This document shows, piece after piece, positions 26,304 through 34,470 of a stretch of DNA of 64,000 bases (positions within the stretch are counted from its first letter, which is position 1; every line of letters starts with the position of its first letter). Below the pieces are notes generated by a model. That model worked only from the letters and a program-made list of their open reading frames with translations. It was not told the origin of the DNA and made no database searches. A program made the position numbers and the translations under genes. The stretch comes from Synechococcus sp. CS-1332. Its GTDB lineage: Bacteria > Cyanobacteriota > Cyanobacteriia > PCC-6307 > Cyanobiaceae. The DNA lies in the NCBI RefSeq assembly GCF_025127995.1, contig NZ_JAHLYP010000014.1, positions 47,718-111,717 of the forward strand, in the 5' to 3' direction.

Positions 26304-28215
26304 GGCTGCGGCGGAACCAGCTCTCCGGACCGATCCGCTCCAGCATCCGCAGCAGCACCAGCGGCAGGGTGCGCAGCTCAAAGGGCGCCCGCAGGGTGGG
26401 CCAGAGTCCCTCGCGTCGGTAGAGCAAGGTCTCGAGCTGATCCCGCTCGAAGGGCGTGAGCGGTCCCCAGGTTCCGCCGATGGCAGCGGCGCGCTGGGCC
26501 ACCGGCACGAACGGCAGTGTTCGGCCCGGCAGCAGGCCCTCCAGGGTCAGGGGGCCTCTCGCCTCCAGACGCCTGGAATCAACTCCGCTCTCCAGGCTGA
26601 GTTCGGCGCCCGTGGCGCTGATCGCCTGAAGCCGTCCCGGCACCATCTCCCCCTGGTGGTGCAGGCGGACCGGGAGGCACAGGGCGAACCAGGGCACCCC
26701 ATCACTCCGGGGCCGATCCCAGCAGCTCCGGATCGCCAGCAGCAGCAGCAGACCGTTGAGCAGGCTCCAGCCCAGCAGCACCCCGAGGGTGGCGGCCGAG
26801 ACCGGCAGCGCCGCCCCCTGGCTCACCAGCAGCGGCTGCCGACCGGACGCCAGGTTGCCCAGGGCAAGAAGTTGCAGACCGAGCAGCACCAGCAGCGGCA
26901 GCAGCAGGCCCATATCGGGGCCGGTGGCTCCGATGCCGGTCACCGCCTTCGGGGTGACCCTGAACCGGCGCGGCCGCCCCAGGGCCGTGGACACCACGGC
27001 GGCGCAGATGGGCAGCAGGAAGATCCAGCGGTAGAGCTCCGGCAGGATCGCTGCACGGGCGTGGCCGCTCAGCCAGCGGGTGAGCAGCAATTGACAGAGG
27101 AAGAACGGCAGGGCAACGCTGACCAGCGCTTCCCTGCCGATGAGGATCGGCGCAATCCCCAGCAGGCCCAGGCTGAGCGGTGTGCAGAGCAGCACCAGCT
27201 GGGCCGGGAAACTGAACCAGTGCAGGATGCCTTCGCCGTAGGCCAGCCGTTGCAGCGGACTGAGCCCTGGGATGCGCAGCGGGTCGGCGCCCGTGCGCAG
27301 GGTCTGCAGCGAACCGCTGCCCCAGCGGCAGCGTTGCCGGGCCATGGCCGCCGCCGTGAAGGGGGCCAGGCCGGCGCTGAGTTTCTCCGAGAGGTAGTGG
27401 TTGCGGTAGCCCGCGGCGGTGATCCGGATACCGGTGGCGAGATCCTCCGAGGGGGTGGCCGTTTCGAAGCCCCCCACCCGATCCAGGGCATCGCGCCGCA
27501 TCACGAACGAGGTGCCGGCGCAGACCACCGCATTGAGGTTCTGACGGGTGGGCTGGATCCAGCGGTAAAAGCTTTCCTCATCCGGCAGCAGCCAGCGCTC
27601 CAGGCGCAGGTTGCGCATCACCGGATCGGCGTTCATGTAGCTCTGGGGGGTCTGCACGAAGCCCACGGACGGATCTGTAAACAGGCCGACCGTGCGGCTC
27701 AGGAACGGCCGCAGGGGCACCACATCGGCGTCGAACACCGCCACCAGATCGCCCTGGCAGTGGCGCAGACCGTGGTTGAGGTTGCCGGCTTTGGCATGAC
27801 GGTGGTCTTCCCGGGCGAGATAGCGGCAGCCAAGGCGGTCACAGAGCTCCGCCAGCTCCGGCCGCCCGGCGTCATCGAGCAGCCAGACCGTGAGCTCCGG
27901 GTAGTCCATCGCCAGGCAGCCCCGCAGGCAACGCTCCACCAGGTCGGCCGGTTCACCGCAGCTGGGCACCAGCACATCGACCGCCGGGGACGGCAGGGGG
28001 ACCGGGGTCGCCTCAGGCGCGGGCCGCTCGGGTAGCAGGGTGAACCAGAGTTGCAGGAAGAAGCCGGCCAGCAGCACCAGCTCAGCCGCCAGCGTCAGCA
28101 GGCTCAAGCTGGCAGCCAGGGGGGTGGCCAGGTTCAGGCTCGCGCTCAGGCGCCAGCTCAGGTAGCGGGCCCCCAGCAGCGTCAGCAACAACACGGCCCA
28201 GGGCAAGCGCGTCAT
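26212..28215 (-). CDS. Cellulose-synthase-like family 2 glycosyltransferase
   Basis: 667 residues from ATG 28215 (MTRLPWAVLLLTLL). Two N-terminal membrane segments, a GT2 domain with VDVLVPSCGEP, DDAGRPEL, DADVVPLRPFL, TPSEDLATG and QRCRWGSGSLQTLR (the D, DxD, TED and QxxRW motifs of processive synthases), further membrane segments, then a PilZ-like C-terminal region (LCLPVRLHHQGEMVPGRL). This is the BcsA layout. No bcsB or other partner gene is nearby. Its 3' end overlaps the HxlR gene by 92 bases. Confidence 0.85.
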   Translation of the reverse strand: MTRLPWAVLLLTLLGARYLSWRLSASLNLATPLAASLSLLTLAAELVLLAGFFLQLWFTLLPERPAPEATPVPLPSPAVDVLVPSCGEPADLVERCLRGCLAMDYPELTVWLLDDAGRPELAELCDRLGCRYLAREDHRHAKAGNLNHGLRHCQGDLVAVFDADVVPLRPFLSRTVGLFTDPSVGFVQTPQSYMNADPVMRNLRLERWLLPDEESFYRWIQPTRQNLNAVVCAGTSFVMRRDALDRVGGFETATPSEDLATGIRITAAGYRNHYLSEKLSAGLAPFTAAAMARQRCRWGSGSLQTLRTGADPLRIPGLSPLQRLAYGEGILHWFSFPAQLVLLCTPLSLGLLGIAPILIGREALVSVALPFFLCQLLLTRWLSGHARAAILPELYRWIFLLPICAAVVSTALGRPRRFRVTPKAVTGIGATGPDMGLLLPLLVLLGLQLLALGNLASGRQPLLVSQGAALPVSAATLGVLLGWSLLNGLLLLLAIRSCWDRPRSDGVPWFALCLPVRLHHQGEMVPGRLQAISATGAELSLESGVDSRRLEARGPLTLEGLLPGRTLPFVPVAQRAAAIGGTWGPLTPFERDQLETLLYRREGLWPTLRAPFELRTLPLVLLRMLERIGPESWFRRSLIPQLPPQGALPLPRHADLPARAAAPDPVR

Positions 28216-28325
28216 CAACCCTGACCAATTGTTAAGCAAACCTAGGTGGTTTCCACGGACCACGGGCCAGGGCCGTTGGCCACGTTCCAGGGTCAGAACT
28301 CCCCCCTCGATGCCAGCGGAGCCCA

Positions 28326-28358
28326 TGAAAAAGCCCGGCATTCATGGGAGCCGGGCTT
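28326..28358 (-). terminator. Strong hairpin with T-run, minus-strand orientation
   Basis: AAGCCCGGC and GCCGGGCTT form a 9-bp stem (28350-28358 with 28331-28339); on the minus strand it continues TTTTT. It must end a minus-strand transcript from the 28360-28870 interval or from the GlnT-like gene that stops at 28875. The nearest confident minus-strand gene end is over 500 bases away. Confidence 0.75.
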
Positions 28359-28500
28359 GGGTGGAACGGCGATCGTTCCTGTCTTGTGTTGTTGAGTCTG
28401 ATGATGTCGGTGTGTGATTGGACGATCAGAAGGGCTGACGATCAGGTCCTTGGGGACCGTTGATGGGTGATGACGAAGGGGGCCGAGGATGCCAACTTCG

Positions 28501-28698
28501 TTATGAACGCGCCATCGAAAAGAGGTCAGCTGGGCTGGGGATCCGTAGGAGTCCCCGGGGGGTGGTTTTCGGAGTCGGAGCTGCTGGTGGTGGCACCTGG
28601 GGCCGAGGCATCCAGGGGCTGGTTTCCGTAGACCCGTGGGCACCTGAACGATGCATCGGGTGATCTGCAAGAGAACGGGAAACCTGTTGTGGGAACAA
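28501..28698 (-). CDS. Doubtful small ORF, proline-rich
   Basis: In the 516 bases between 28359 and 28874 I see no convincing gene. The best minus-strand candidate is this 65-codon frame, which reads PRPQVPPPAAPTPKTTPRG and ends RIPSPADLFSMARS. It lies upstream of the strong terminator at 28326-28358. A 13-codon frame preceded by AGGAGG also lies near 28764. Either could be real, or the transcript may be a small RNA. Confidence 0.22.
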   Translation of the reverse strand: MFPQQVSRSLADHPMHRSGAHGSTETSPWMPRPQVPPPAAPTPKTTPRGLLRIPSPADLFSMARS

Positions 28699-28874
28699 GA
28701 CTGTTGGAGCAGGGGCCTGCCGTCAACGAACTCCTGAAATCTGACCGGGTGGTGTCTCTTCCATCGCTGGAGCCTCCTGGTTGATGCACTTACTCTCTCC
28801 CTTCTGGCCTTCCCTGGCTATAGGCAGTTCTGCTGATCTTCCACCGGCCTCGGGATGACGTACCCCTGGCGATC

Positions 28875-30122
28875 TCAGCCATCGCTGCGCTGGGCCACGA
28901 GGGCTTCGTAGGCCGAGCAGAACGCCTCGCCCAGGGAGTCCCGCAGCGGTCCGTCGTGGCGGAACGCCTCCAGGGCATCGGCCTGACAGGTGGGCAGGGA
29001 GGGAGCACCGTCCGGTGCCTGCACGTAGGTGTTCAGATCGCTGCGGGGGCCGGGTTCGAGGCGGCGCTCAATGCCGTCGAGCCCCGCCGCCAGCACGGCG
29101 GCCTGGAGCAGGTAGGGGTTCGCGGCGCCGTCACCCAGGCGCAGTTCGATCCGCTGGTCGTCGGGGATGCGCACCATGTGGGTGCGATTGTTGCCGCCGT
29201 AGCTGATCCAGGAGGGCGACCAGGTGGCGCCGGAGCTGGTGACGGACCTGGCCAGCCGCCGGTAGCTGCCGGCCACCGGATTGGTGAGGGCGCAAAGGGC
29301 CGGAGCATGGACCAGCAGGCCAGCGACAAACTGATAGGCGAGTTCCGACAGACCCTTCTCCCCCGCCGGGTCGTGAAACACGTTGTGCCCGGCTTCGTCC
29401 CAGAGGGAGGCATGCAGGTGGGCGCCGTTGCCGGTGAGGGCCGCAATCGGCTTGGGCTGGAAGCTCACCCGCGCCCCATGGCGTTCGGCCAGGGAGGCCG
29501 CCATGACCCGGAAGAAGGCATGGCGATCGGCGGTCAGCAGCGATTCGGCATAGGTCCAGTTGAGTTCGAACTGGCCGTTGGCGTCTTCGTGATCAGCCTG
29601 GTACGGCCCCCAGCCAAGGGTCTCCATGCCCTCCAGCAGCTCACTGATCAGGGGGTAGTGCCGCATCAGGGCCAGCTGGTCGTAGCAGGGCTTCGACTGC
29701 CGGTCGAGGCCATCGGCGATGGCGTCCCTCTCCGGGTCCATCAGGAAGAACTCCGCCTCCACGCCACTGCGGAACTGCAGGCCCAGGGCGGCCGCCCGGG
29801 CAATCTGGCGCTGCAGCACACGCCGGGGGGACTGCTCCAGCGCCAGCCCTTCCACCTGCAGATCGGTGGCCACCCAGGCCACCTCGGGCTGCCAGGGGAG
29901 CACCATCAGGCTGGTGGGGTCGGGGAGCGCCAGTACGTCCGGGTCCGCCGGCGTCATGTCGAGCCAGGCGGCGAAACCGGCGAAGCCGGCTCCGGAACGG
30001 GCCAGTTCGGCGGCCGCGGCCGCCGGTACCAGCTTGGCCCGCTGCACCCCGAAGAGATCGCAGAAGGAGAAGAGGAAGTGCCGGATGCCATGGGTGGCGG
30101 CAAAGCGGGCCAGGTCGGTCAT
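28875..30122 (-). CDS. GlnT-type glutamine synthetase-like ligase, copy 1
   Basis: 415 residues from ATG 30122 (MTDLARFAATHGIRHFLFSF). GS fold with GVEAEFFLMDPE and DHEDANGQFELNWTYAESLLTADR (metal ligands), GNGAHLHASLWDEAG (ammonium/ATP site) and YGGNNRTHMVRIPDDQRIELR. It belongs with the family annotated as type III glutamate-ammonia ligase (GlnT) and resembles copy 2 at 37164. Family members may make glutamine or gamma-glutamyl amides. First-transcribed neighbours upstream are an alpha/beta hydrolase (46 bases) and a desaturase, probably one operon. Confidence 0.85.
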   Translation of the reverse strand: MTDLARFAATHGIRHFLFSFCDLFGVQRAKLVPAAAAAELARSGAGFAGFAAWLDMTPADPDVLALPDPTSLMVLPWQPEVAWVATDLQVEGLALEQSPRRVLQRQIARAAALGLQFRSGVEAEFFLMDPERDAIADGLDRQSKPCYDQLALMRHYPLISELLEGMETLGWGPYQADHEDANGQFELNWTYAESLLTADRHAFFRVMAASLAERHGARVSFQPKPIAALTGNGAHLHASLWDEAGHNVFHDPAGEKGLSELAYQFVAGLLVHAPALCALTNPVAGSYRRLARSVTSSGATWSPSWISYGGNNRTHMVRIPDDQRIELRLGDGAANPYLLQAAVLAAGLDGIERRLEPGPRSDLNTYVQAPDGAPSLPTCQADALEAFRHDGPLRDSLGEAFCSAYEALVAQRSDG

Positions 30123-30168
30123 CGGGAAGTGGTGAGAGGAGATTGGGGGCCAAGGGGCCTGGAGGCTG

Positions 30169-31200
30169 TCAGCCGGCGCAGAGCCGGTCCACGGCGGCCC
30201 GCAGCTGGCGCTGTTCGGCCGGGGCGTCGCGGGGATTGCCGGCCCGGTGGCCCAGGTCGGATTCGAGGACCTCGAAGTGGGCACCGCTGATCAGGGCGGC
30301 TTCGGCCCCACAGTCCTCGGGGGTGAAATAGAGGTCGTGGCGGCCAGCGATCACGGCCGTGCGGGCCCGGATCCGGCCCAGGGCTGCGGCCAGGTCGGCG
30401 GCGGCGTCCGCCGTGGCGATTCCGGCGGCGGCGGCCACGTCGTTCGCCAGCCAGACGTCCAGCATCGCCAGCAGGTCATGGGGGTCGTGGCGGCGGTAGG
30501 CCGGCAGCCAGGCCTCCTCGACGTAGGCCTCGACGCTGGCGTAGCCCAGCTGTTGATGGGCGCCACGGCGGTAGAAGGGCTGGCTGGCGGCCCAGCTGGC
30601 GTAGATGAGGGCAAAGGTGCGCAACCCTTGCTCCGGCACGCCCCGGAAGCGGAGCCCATCCCAGCTGGGATCGGCGGTGAGGGCCTGGCGCAGGCTGAGC
30701 AGGAACACCCGGTTGTGGGGGGTGGTGCGCGCCGTGCCGCAAACACAGCAGATCCTCTGGGTCCGCTCCGGCTCCAGCACGGCCCAGTGGTAGGCCTGCT
30801 GGGCGCCCATCGACCAGCCGTAGATCAGGGCCGGTGAACGCACGGCGAACTCCTCCTCCAGCAGCCTGCGCTGGGCGGCCACGTTGTCGCGGTGATCGAC
30901 GGGCCAGCGGCCGCCGGCCAGTCCTGGAGCACCGGTGCTCGGGCTGCTGGAGCGGCCGTTACCGAACTGGCTCACCAGCACCACGCACCAGCGCTCCGGA
31001 TCCAGGATCGGACCCACCACCCAGTCGATGTCCTCGGGCCAGGCGCCATAGGAACTGGGGTAGAGCACCAGGTTGGAGCGGTCCTCGGCCAGGGTTCCGT
31101 AGACCCGGTAGTCGAGCGAAGCGGCGGGAAGCAATCCCCCACCGGCGAGGGGAACATCCCCAAGCGCGAAGCGGCGCGGGGGAGCGAGGGAGGGTGGCAA
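30169..31200 (-). CDS. Alpha/beta-fold hydrolase (homoserine O-acetyltransferase-like)
   Basis: 343 residues. Nucleophile elbow GWSMGAQQAYHWAV (Ser in G-x-S-x-G), and C-terminal acid/His elements AGRHDLYFTPEDCGAEAALI and LESDLGHRAGNP. The N-terminal DYRVYGTLAEDRSNLVLYPSSYG block is shared with MetX-like acyltransferases. Substrate unknown. Lies 11 bases after the desaturase and 46 before the GlnT-like gene. Confidence 0.82.
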   Translation of the reverse strand: MPPSLAPPRRFALGDVPLAGGGLLPAASLDYRVYGTLAEDRSNLVLYPSSYGAWPEDIDWVVGPILDPERWCVVLVSQFGNGRSSSPSTGAPGLAGGRWPVDHRDNVAAQRRLLEEEFAVRSPALIYGWSMGAQQAYHWAVLEPERTQRICCVCGTARTTPHNRVFLLSLRQALTADPSWDGLRFRGVPEQGLRTFALIYASWAASQPFYRRGAHQQLGYASVEAYVEEAWLPAYRRHDPHDLLAMLDVWLANDVAAAAGIATADAAADLAAALGRIRARTAVIAGRHDLYFTPEDCGAEAALISGAHFEVLESDLGHRAGNPRDAPAEQRQLRAAVDRLCAG

Positions 31201-31211
31201 GGGATCAGGAC

Positions 31212-32216
31212 TCAGGGGAGGGCGAGCCGGGCGGGATCGCTCAGGAAGCCGCGATGCACGGCCAGATAACCAGGATCGAGATGCACCTCATGGGGGGCCA
31301 GATGGCCGTGGGCCTCGGCCAGGGCGTGAAAGGGCAACGAGGGGTAGAGGTGGTGCTCGACGTGGAACGGCATCTCCCACATCAGCCCGCGCAGGGGCGG
31401 CAGGGTAATGGTGGTGCGGGTGTTGCTGAGGCCGTCGGTGCCGGTGCTGCAGCCGCCGTGCTCGGCCATCAGCACGAAACGCAGCAGGGGCTGGCCGACG
31501 GCGAGGGGCAGCAGCCAGAACCAGAACAGGGCGCCGTTGGCCTGCCACAGGGAGGCCGCCAGCAGCACGGCGTAGACGGCGAACTGAAGCCGGATGGAAC
31601 GGGTGACGGCCGCCGTGGCCTCGGCGGGGATGTAGGGCCTGCCGCCGAAGTCACCGCGCAGGCCCGCGGCGTGACCCTGGATCTTGCCGATCCACCAGGG
31701 CAGGCCGCTGAGCTCCAGCAGATAACCACCCAGGGAGCTGGGGGGCGCTTGCTCAAGCTCGGGATCGAGGCCCGGCTGGTGGGTGAAGCGATGGTGCCAC
31801 TGGTGGTAGCGGCGGTAGTAGTCGGCGTTGTAGAAGCTCAGTACACCGGCCCACCAGGCCACGATGTCGTTGGCGCCCTTGCTGGCAAAGGCGGTGCGGT
31901 GACCGCACTCGTGCATGGCGCAGAAGCCGAAGGCCAGCCCCCAGCCGAGCAGCAGCAGACCCACCAGCCGCAAGGCCCAGAGGACAGCGGTGGGCAGCGC
32001 GGGAAACGCAGGGCAGCTCCAGAGCAGGGCACCAACCGCCAGCAGTGTGAGATGGAAGGCCAGCTGCCGCCAAGCGGGACCATCGCTGCGTTCGTTGAGA
32101 CGCTGCAGCAGGGGGCCTGAGAGCAACGGAGAGGCGGTTTCCGGGCCGGTTGCCGGTGGTGCGGAGGAGGGTGAAGCGGTCACGAGGGGGGCAGCTGGCT
32201 TGCCGAATGGGAACAC
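31212..32216 (-). CDS. Membrane fatty acid desaturase family protein
   Basis: About 334 residues. The three diiron histidine boxes are intact: HECGH (in CAMHECGHRTAF), HQWHHRFTH, and FHVEHHLYP. Several membrane segments lie between them. Family members desaturate fatty acids or hydroxylate carotenoids or other lipids; I cannot tell which. No good ATG is near the domain start: GTG at 32216 or 32183 is likely, while the frame itself is open to 32465. First gene of a minus-strand operon. Confidence 0.85.
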   Translation of the reverse strand: MFPFGKPAAPLVTASPSSAPPATGPETASPLLSGPLLQRLNERSDGPAWRQLAFHLTLLAVGALLWSCPAFPALPTAVLWALRLVGLLLLGWGLAFGFCAMHECGHRTAFASKGANDIVAWWAGVLSFYNADYYRRYHQWHHRFTHQPGLDPELEQAPPSSLGGYLLELSGLPWWIGKIQGHAAGLRGDFGGRPYIPAEATAAVTRSIRLQFAVYAVLLAASLWQANGALFWFWLLPLAVGQPLLRFVLMAEHGGCSTGTDGLSNTRTTITLPPLRGLMWEMPFHVEHHLYPSLPFHALAEAHGHLAPHEVHLDPGYLAVHRGFLSDPARLALP

Positions 32217-32354
32217 CGAACCCCACTGTCCCGCTCGCGGTCGACCCGACACCGTTCGTGGTGGACAGTTGAATCGGGTGTGGCGTCTGGTGCATCTGGT
32301 TACCCGTCCCCGATCTGCGGCAGGGAAGAGTGGGTCTCGCTTGAGGCGGATCCG

Positions 32355-33209
32355 GTGACGTCCCTTCAGTTCTTTTCCCTGTGGGGTTTCCAGGGCTCCC
32401 TGGACCTGGCCCTGGAGACCGCCGGGCGTGGCGGCTTCGACGGCTTGGAGCTGAACATCCGCCATCCCTGTCTGCTGGCTGACCCAGACAGCCCCGCCCG
32501 CCTACTGGACTGTGGCAGGCCCGTGGTGCTGGAGGTGGTCACCGGCGGCGGCTACGTGCCGGAGCTGGGGTGCACGCCGGAGCAGCACCTCGCGGAACTG
32601 GCGGAGTTGCTGCACGGCTGCGTCGGGCTGCGGCCCCAGCGGGTGACCGTGCTCACCGGCAGCGATGCCTGGCCGCTCGAGCGGCAACGCTCCTTCCTGG
32701 CCGCGGCGCTGGCGGTGGCTGAGGCCACCGGCCTGGCGGTGAGCTTCGAAACCCACCGATCCCGTTGCCTGGGCATGCCGTGGAGCATCGCCCCCCTGTT
32801 GGACGCCCTGCCCGGGCTGCGGCTCACGGCGGATCTGAGCCACTGGTGCGTTGTCGCTGAACGGCTGATGACCCCCGAGCTGGACCCAGTTCAGGCGATG
32901 GCCGATCGGGTGGATCACATCCACGCCCGGGTGGGCCATGCCCAGGGTCCGCAGGTGTCCCACCCCTTCGCTCCTGAGCATGCTGAGGCGCTCGCGGCCC
33001 ACCTGGCCTGCTGGCAACTGTTCACCGAACGGGCGTTGGGGCGGGGGGCGCCGCCGCCGAGCTTCACGCCCGAATTCGGCCCGGACGGCTACATGCCCAC
33101 CCTTCCCTTCACCGACCAGCCGGTGGCCGATCTGCTGACGATCAACACGGCGATGGCGCAGTGGTTGCGCCGCCGGTTCCCTGCCGCCGTCGGCGATAGC
33201 ATGTGTTGA
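32355..33209 (+). CDS. Sugar phosphate isomerase/epimerase family (TIM barrel)
   Basis: 284 residues from GTG 32355 (reads VTSLQFFSLWGFQGSLDLAL). AP-endonuclease-2-type TIM barrel: GFDGLELNIRHP, LRPQRVTVLTGSDAW, GLAVSFETHRSRCLG, LRLTADLSHWCVVAE, VDHIHARVGHAQGPQV, FTPEFGPDGYMP. The His/Glu/Asp metal-site pattern of the xylose-isomerase-like superfamily is present. Substrate unknown. Divergent from the desaturase operon; a 70-residue gene follows by 22 bases. Confidence 0.82.
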   Translation: MTSLQFFSLWGFQGSLDLALETAGRGGFDGLELNIRHPCLLADPDSPARLLDCGRPVVLEVVTGGGYVPELGCTPEQHLAELAELLHGCVGLRPQRVTVLTGSDAWPLERQRSFLAAALAVAEATGLAVSFETHRSRCLGMPWSIAPLLDALPGLRLTADLSHWCVVAERLMTPELDPVQAMADRVDHIHARVGHAQGPQVSHPFAPEHAEALAAHLACWQLFTERALGRGAPPPSFTPEFGPDGYMPTLPFTDQPVADLLTINTAMAQWLRRRFPAAVGDSMC

Positions 33210-33231
33210 TAGAGAAAAGAGTCAAACCGTG

Positions 33232-33441
33232 ATGGATCTGATCGAAGCCCCGACCCCGGCAGCCACCCCTGCCTCCGAAGGGTCCGATCCCCGCCAGGCC
33301 GTGCTGGTTGCCTCCCTGCGCGCCCGCTACGCCATCGCGGATCAGCGCCAGGATGCGGACGCCAAGCGGGCCTTGTTCAAGGAAGCCGCCTACCTGGGCA
33401 TCCGTCCTGACGCGTACCAGGGCCCCAGCAGCGCCGCGTAG
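33232..33441 (+). CDS. Small hypothetical protein, about 69 aa
   Basis: MDLIEAPTPAATPASEGSD start at ATG 33232 (GTG 33229 is also in frame). The second half (LRARYAIADQRQDADAKRALFKEAAYLGIRPDAYQG) is a compact helical sequence that looks like a real small protein. The end overlaps the convergent Rieske gene by 52 bases. Family not recognised. Confidence 0.6.
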   Translation: MDLIEAPTPAATPASEGSDPRQAVLVASLRARYAIADQRQDADAKRALFKEAAYLGIRPDAYQGPSSAA

Positions 33442-34460
33442 ATCGCCTGTTGGTGCAGGATCCGGGCCTCCAGTCGGTGGGGAGGTCCGGTGCGGAACCC
33501 TTCCCCGTATCCCTGTTGGGCGGATTCCACCAAGGCGCGGTCTTCGTTGAGAAAGCGGACCATCTCCGCCATCAGGGCCTCCCCCTCAACTCTGCGCGCT
33601 TCAGGACCCAGCAGCCATACCTGCATGGTGCAGCTGTTCAGTTCCTTGGGCAGGAACTGGATCATGGCCAGCCGCCCGTCGGGCCACACCAGCAGGTGGT
33701 TCCAGGGTGGCAGTCCGAAGGTGAGGAATTCGGCGTCCACCCTCGCCGAGTCGGCTGCCGTCTCCAGCCAAGGGGTGGAGAGCACATTGGCCCAGGTGCC
33801 AAAGCGATGGCTGTAGCCGCGCACGGGGCCCTGCATCCTGTGCAGGGTGGTGGGATGCGCGATGGCGACGTGGTAATCGTCGAGGGTGTTGTCGTGGGCG
33901 ATCTTCCAGTTGCAGGCAAGGTTCTGGCCGTGAAAGGCCAGGGGTACCAGGGGCTGGGCCAGGGCAGCAGCGGCTTCCCGAAGCGGTAGGTCGAGCTGCT
34001 CGTCCAGCGGGATCGGATCGGCCCCGGGCGCCACCCAGATCAGGGAGGCCCGCACCTGGCAGCCAAGGCCCTCGAGCGGCCAGGCGCCACGATCGAACGG
34101 CTCGACGAACTCCGCTTCCCGGGCGGCCGCGAGCAGCGCGCCGTCCAGGTCATAGGTCCAGCCGTGGTAAGGGCACACCAGCCTTCGGCAAGCCACGGTC
34201 CCTTCGGACGGCTCGCGGAAGGCCACGGCCCGGTGGGGGCAACGGTTGCGGAAGGCCCTGACGACACCACTGCCGCTGTGGCAGAGCAGCACAGGCATCC
34301 CCAGCAGCTCCACCGCCCGGACATGGCCCGGGGGCAGATCGGCGGCGGCGGCGACGGGATGCCAGAACCGGGAGGCGTAGTGCTCCCTCTCCAGTGCGGC
34401 GACGGCCTCGGAGCGGTAGAGCTCCGTGGGCAGAAAGGCGGCTGTGGCGGTCGACTCCAT
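33390..34460 (-). CDS. Rieske non-heme iron oxygenase, alpha subunit type
   Basis: 356 residues from ATG 34460 (MESTATAAFLPTELYRSE). Rieske cluster ligands are Cys74/His76 (RCPHRAVAF) and Cys96/His99 (CPYHGWTYD). The mononuclear iron site follows in NTLDDYHVAIAHPTTLHR (D-x2-H-x4-H type). Length fits aromatic ring-hydroxylating or amine/betaine-demethylating oxygenases. Lies 10 bases after the ABC ATPase gene, last in the riboswitch-headed guanidine operon. No reductase or ferredoxin partner gene is adjacent. Substrate unknown; a role on N-substituted guanidine or amine is inference. Confidence 0.9.
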   Translation of the reverse strand: MESTATAAFLPTELYRSEAVAALEREHYASRFWHPVAAAADLPPGHVRAVELLGMPVLLCHSGSGVVRAFRNRCPHRAVAFREPSEGTVACRRLVCPYHGWTYDLDGALLAAAREAEFVEPFDRGAWPLEGLGCQVRASLIWVAPGADPIPLDEQLDLPLREAAAALAQPLVPLAFHGQNLACNWKIAHDNTLDDYHVAIAHPTTLHRMQGPVRGYSHRFGTWANVLSTPWLETAADSARVDAEFLTFGLPPWNHLLVWPDGRLAMIQFLPKELNSCTMQVWLLGPEARRVEGEALMAEMVRFLNEDRALVESAQQGYGEGFRTGPPHRLEARILHQQAIYAALLGPWYASGRMPR

Positions 34461-34470
34461 GACAGGGCGC

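Noticed and set aside
26155..28035. 626-codon plus-strand frame
   Set aside because: It is the antisense shadow of the cellulose-synthase-like gene; its Gln/His/Arg-rich composition is typical of shadows.
28526..28789. 87-codon minus-strand frame
   Set aside because: Composition is biased, with no domain and no ribosome binding site; the strand may instead carry a small RNA or the shorter frame noted.
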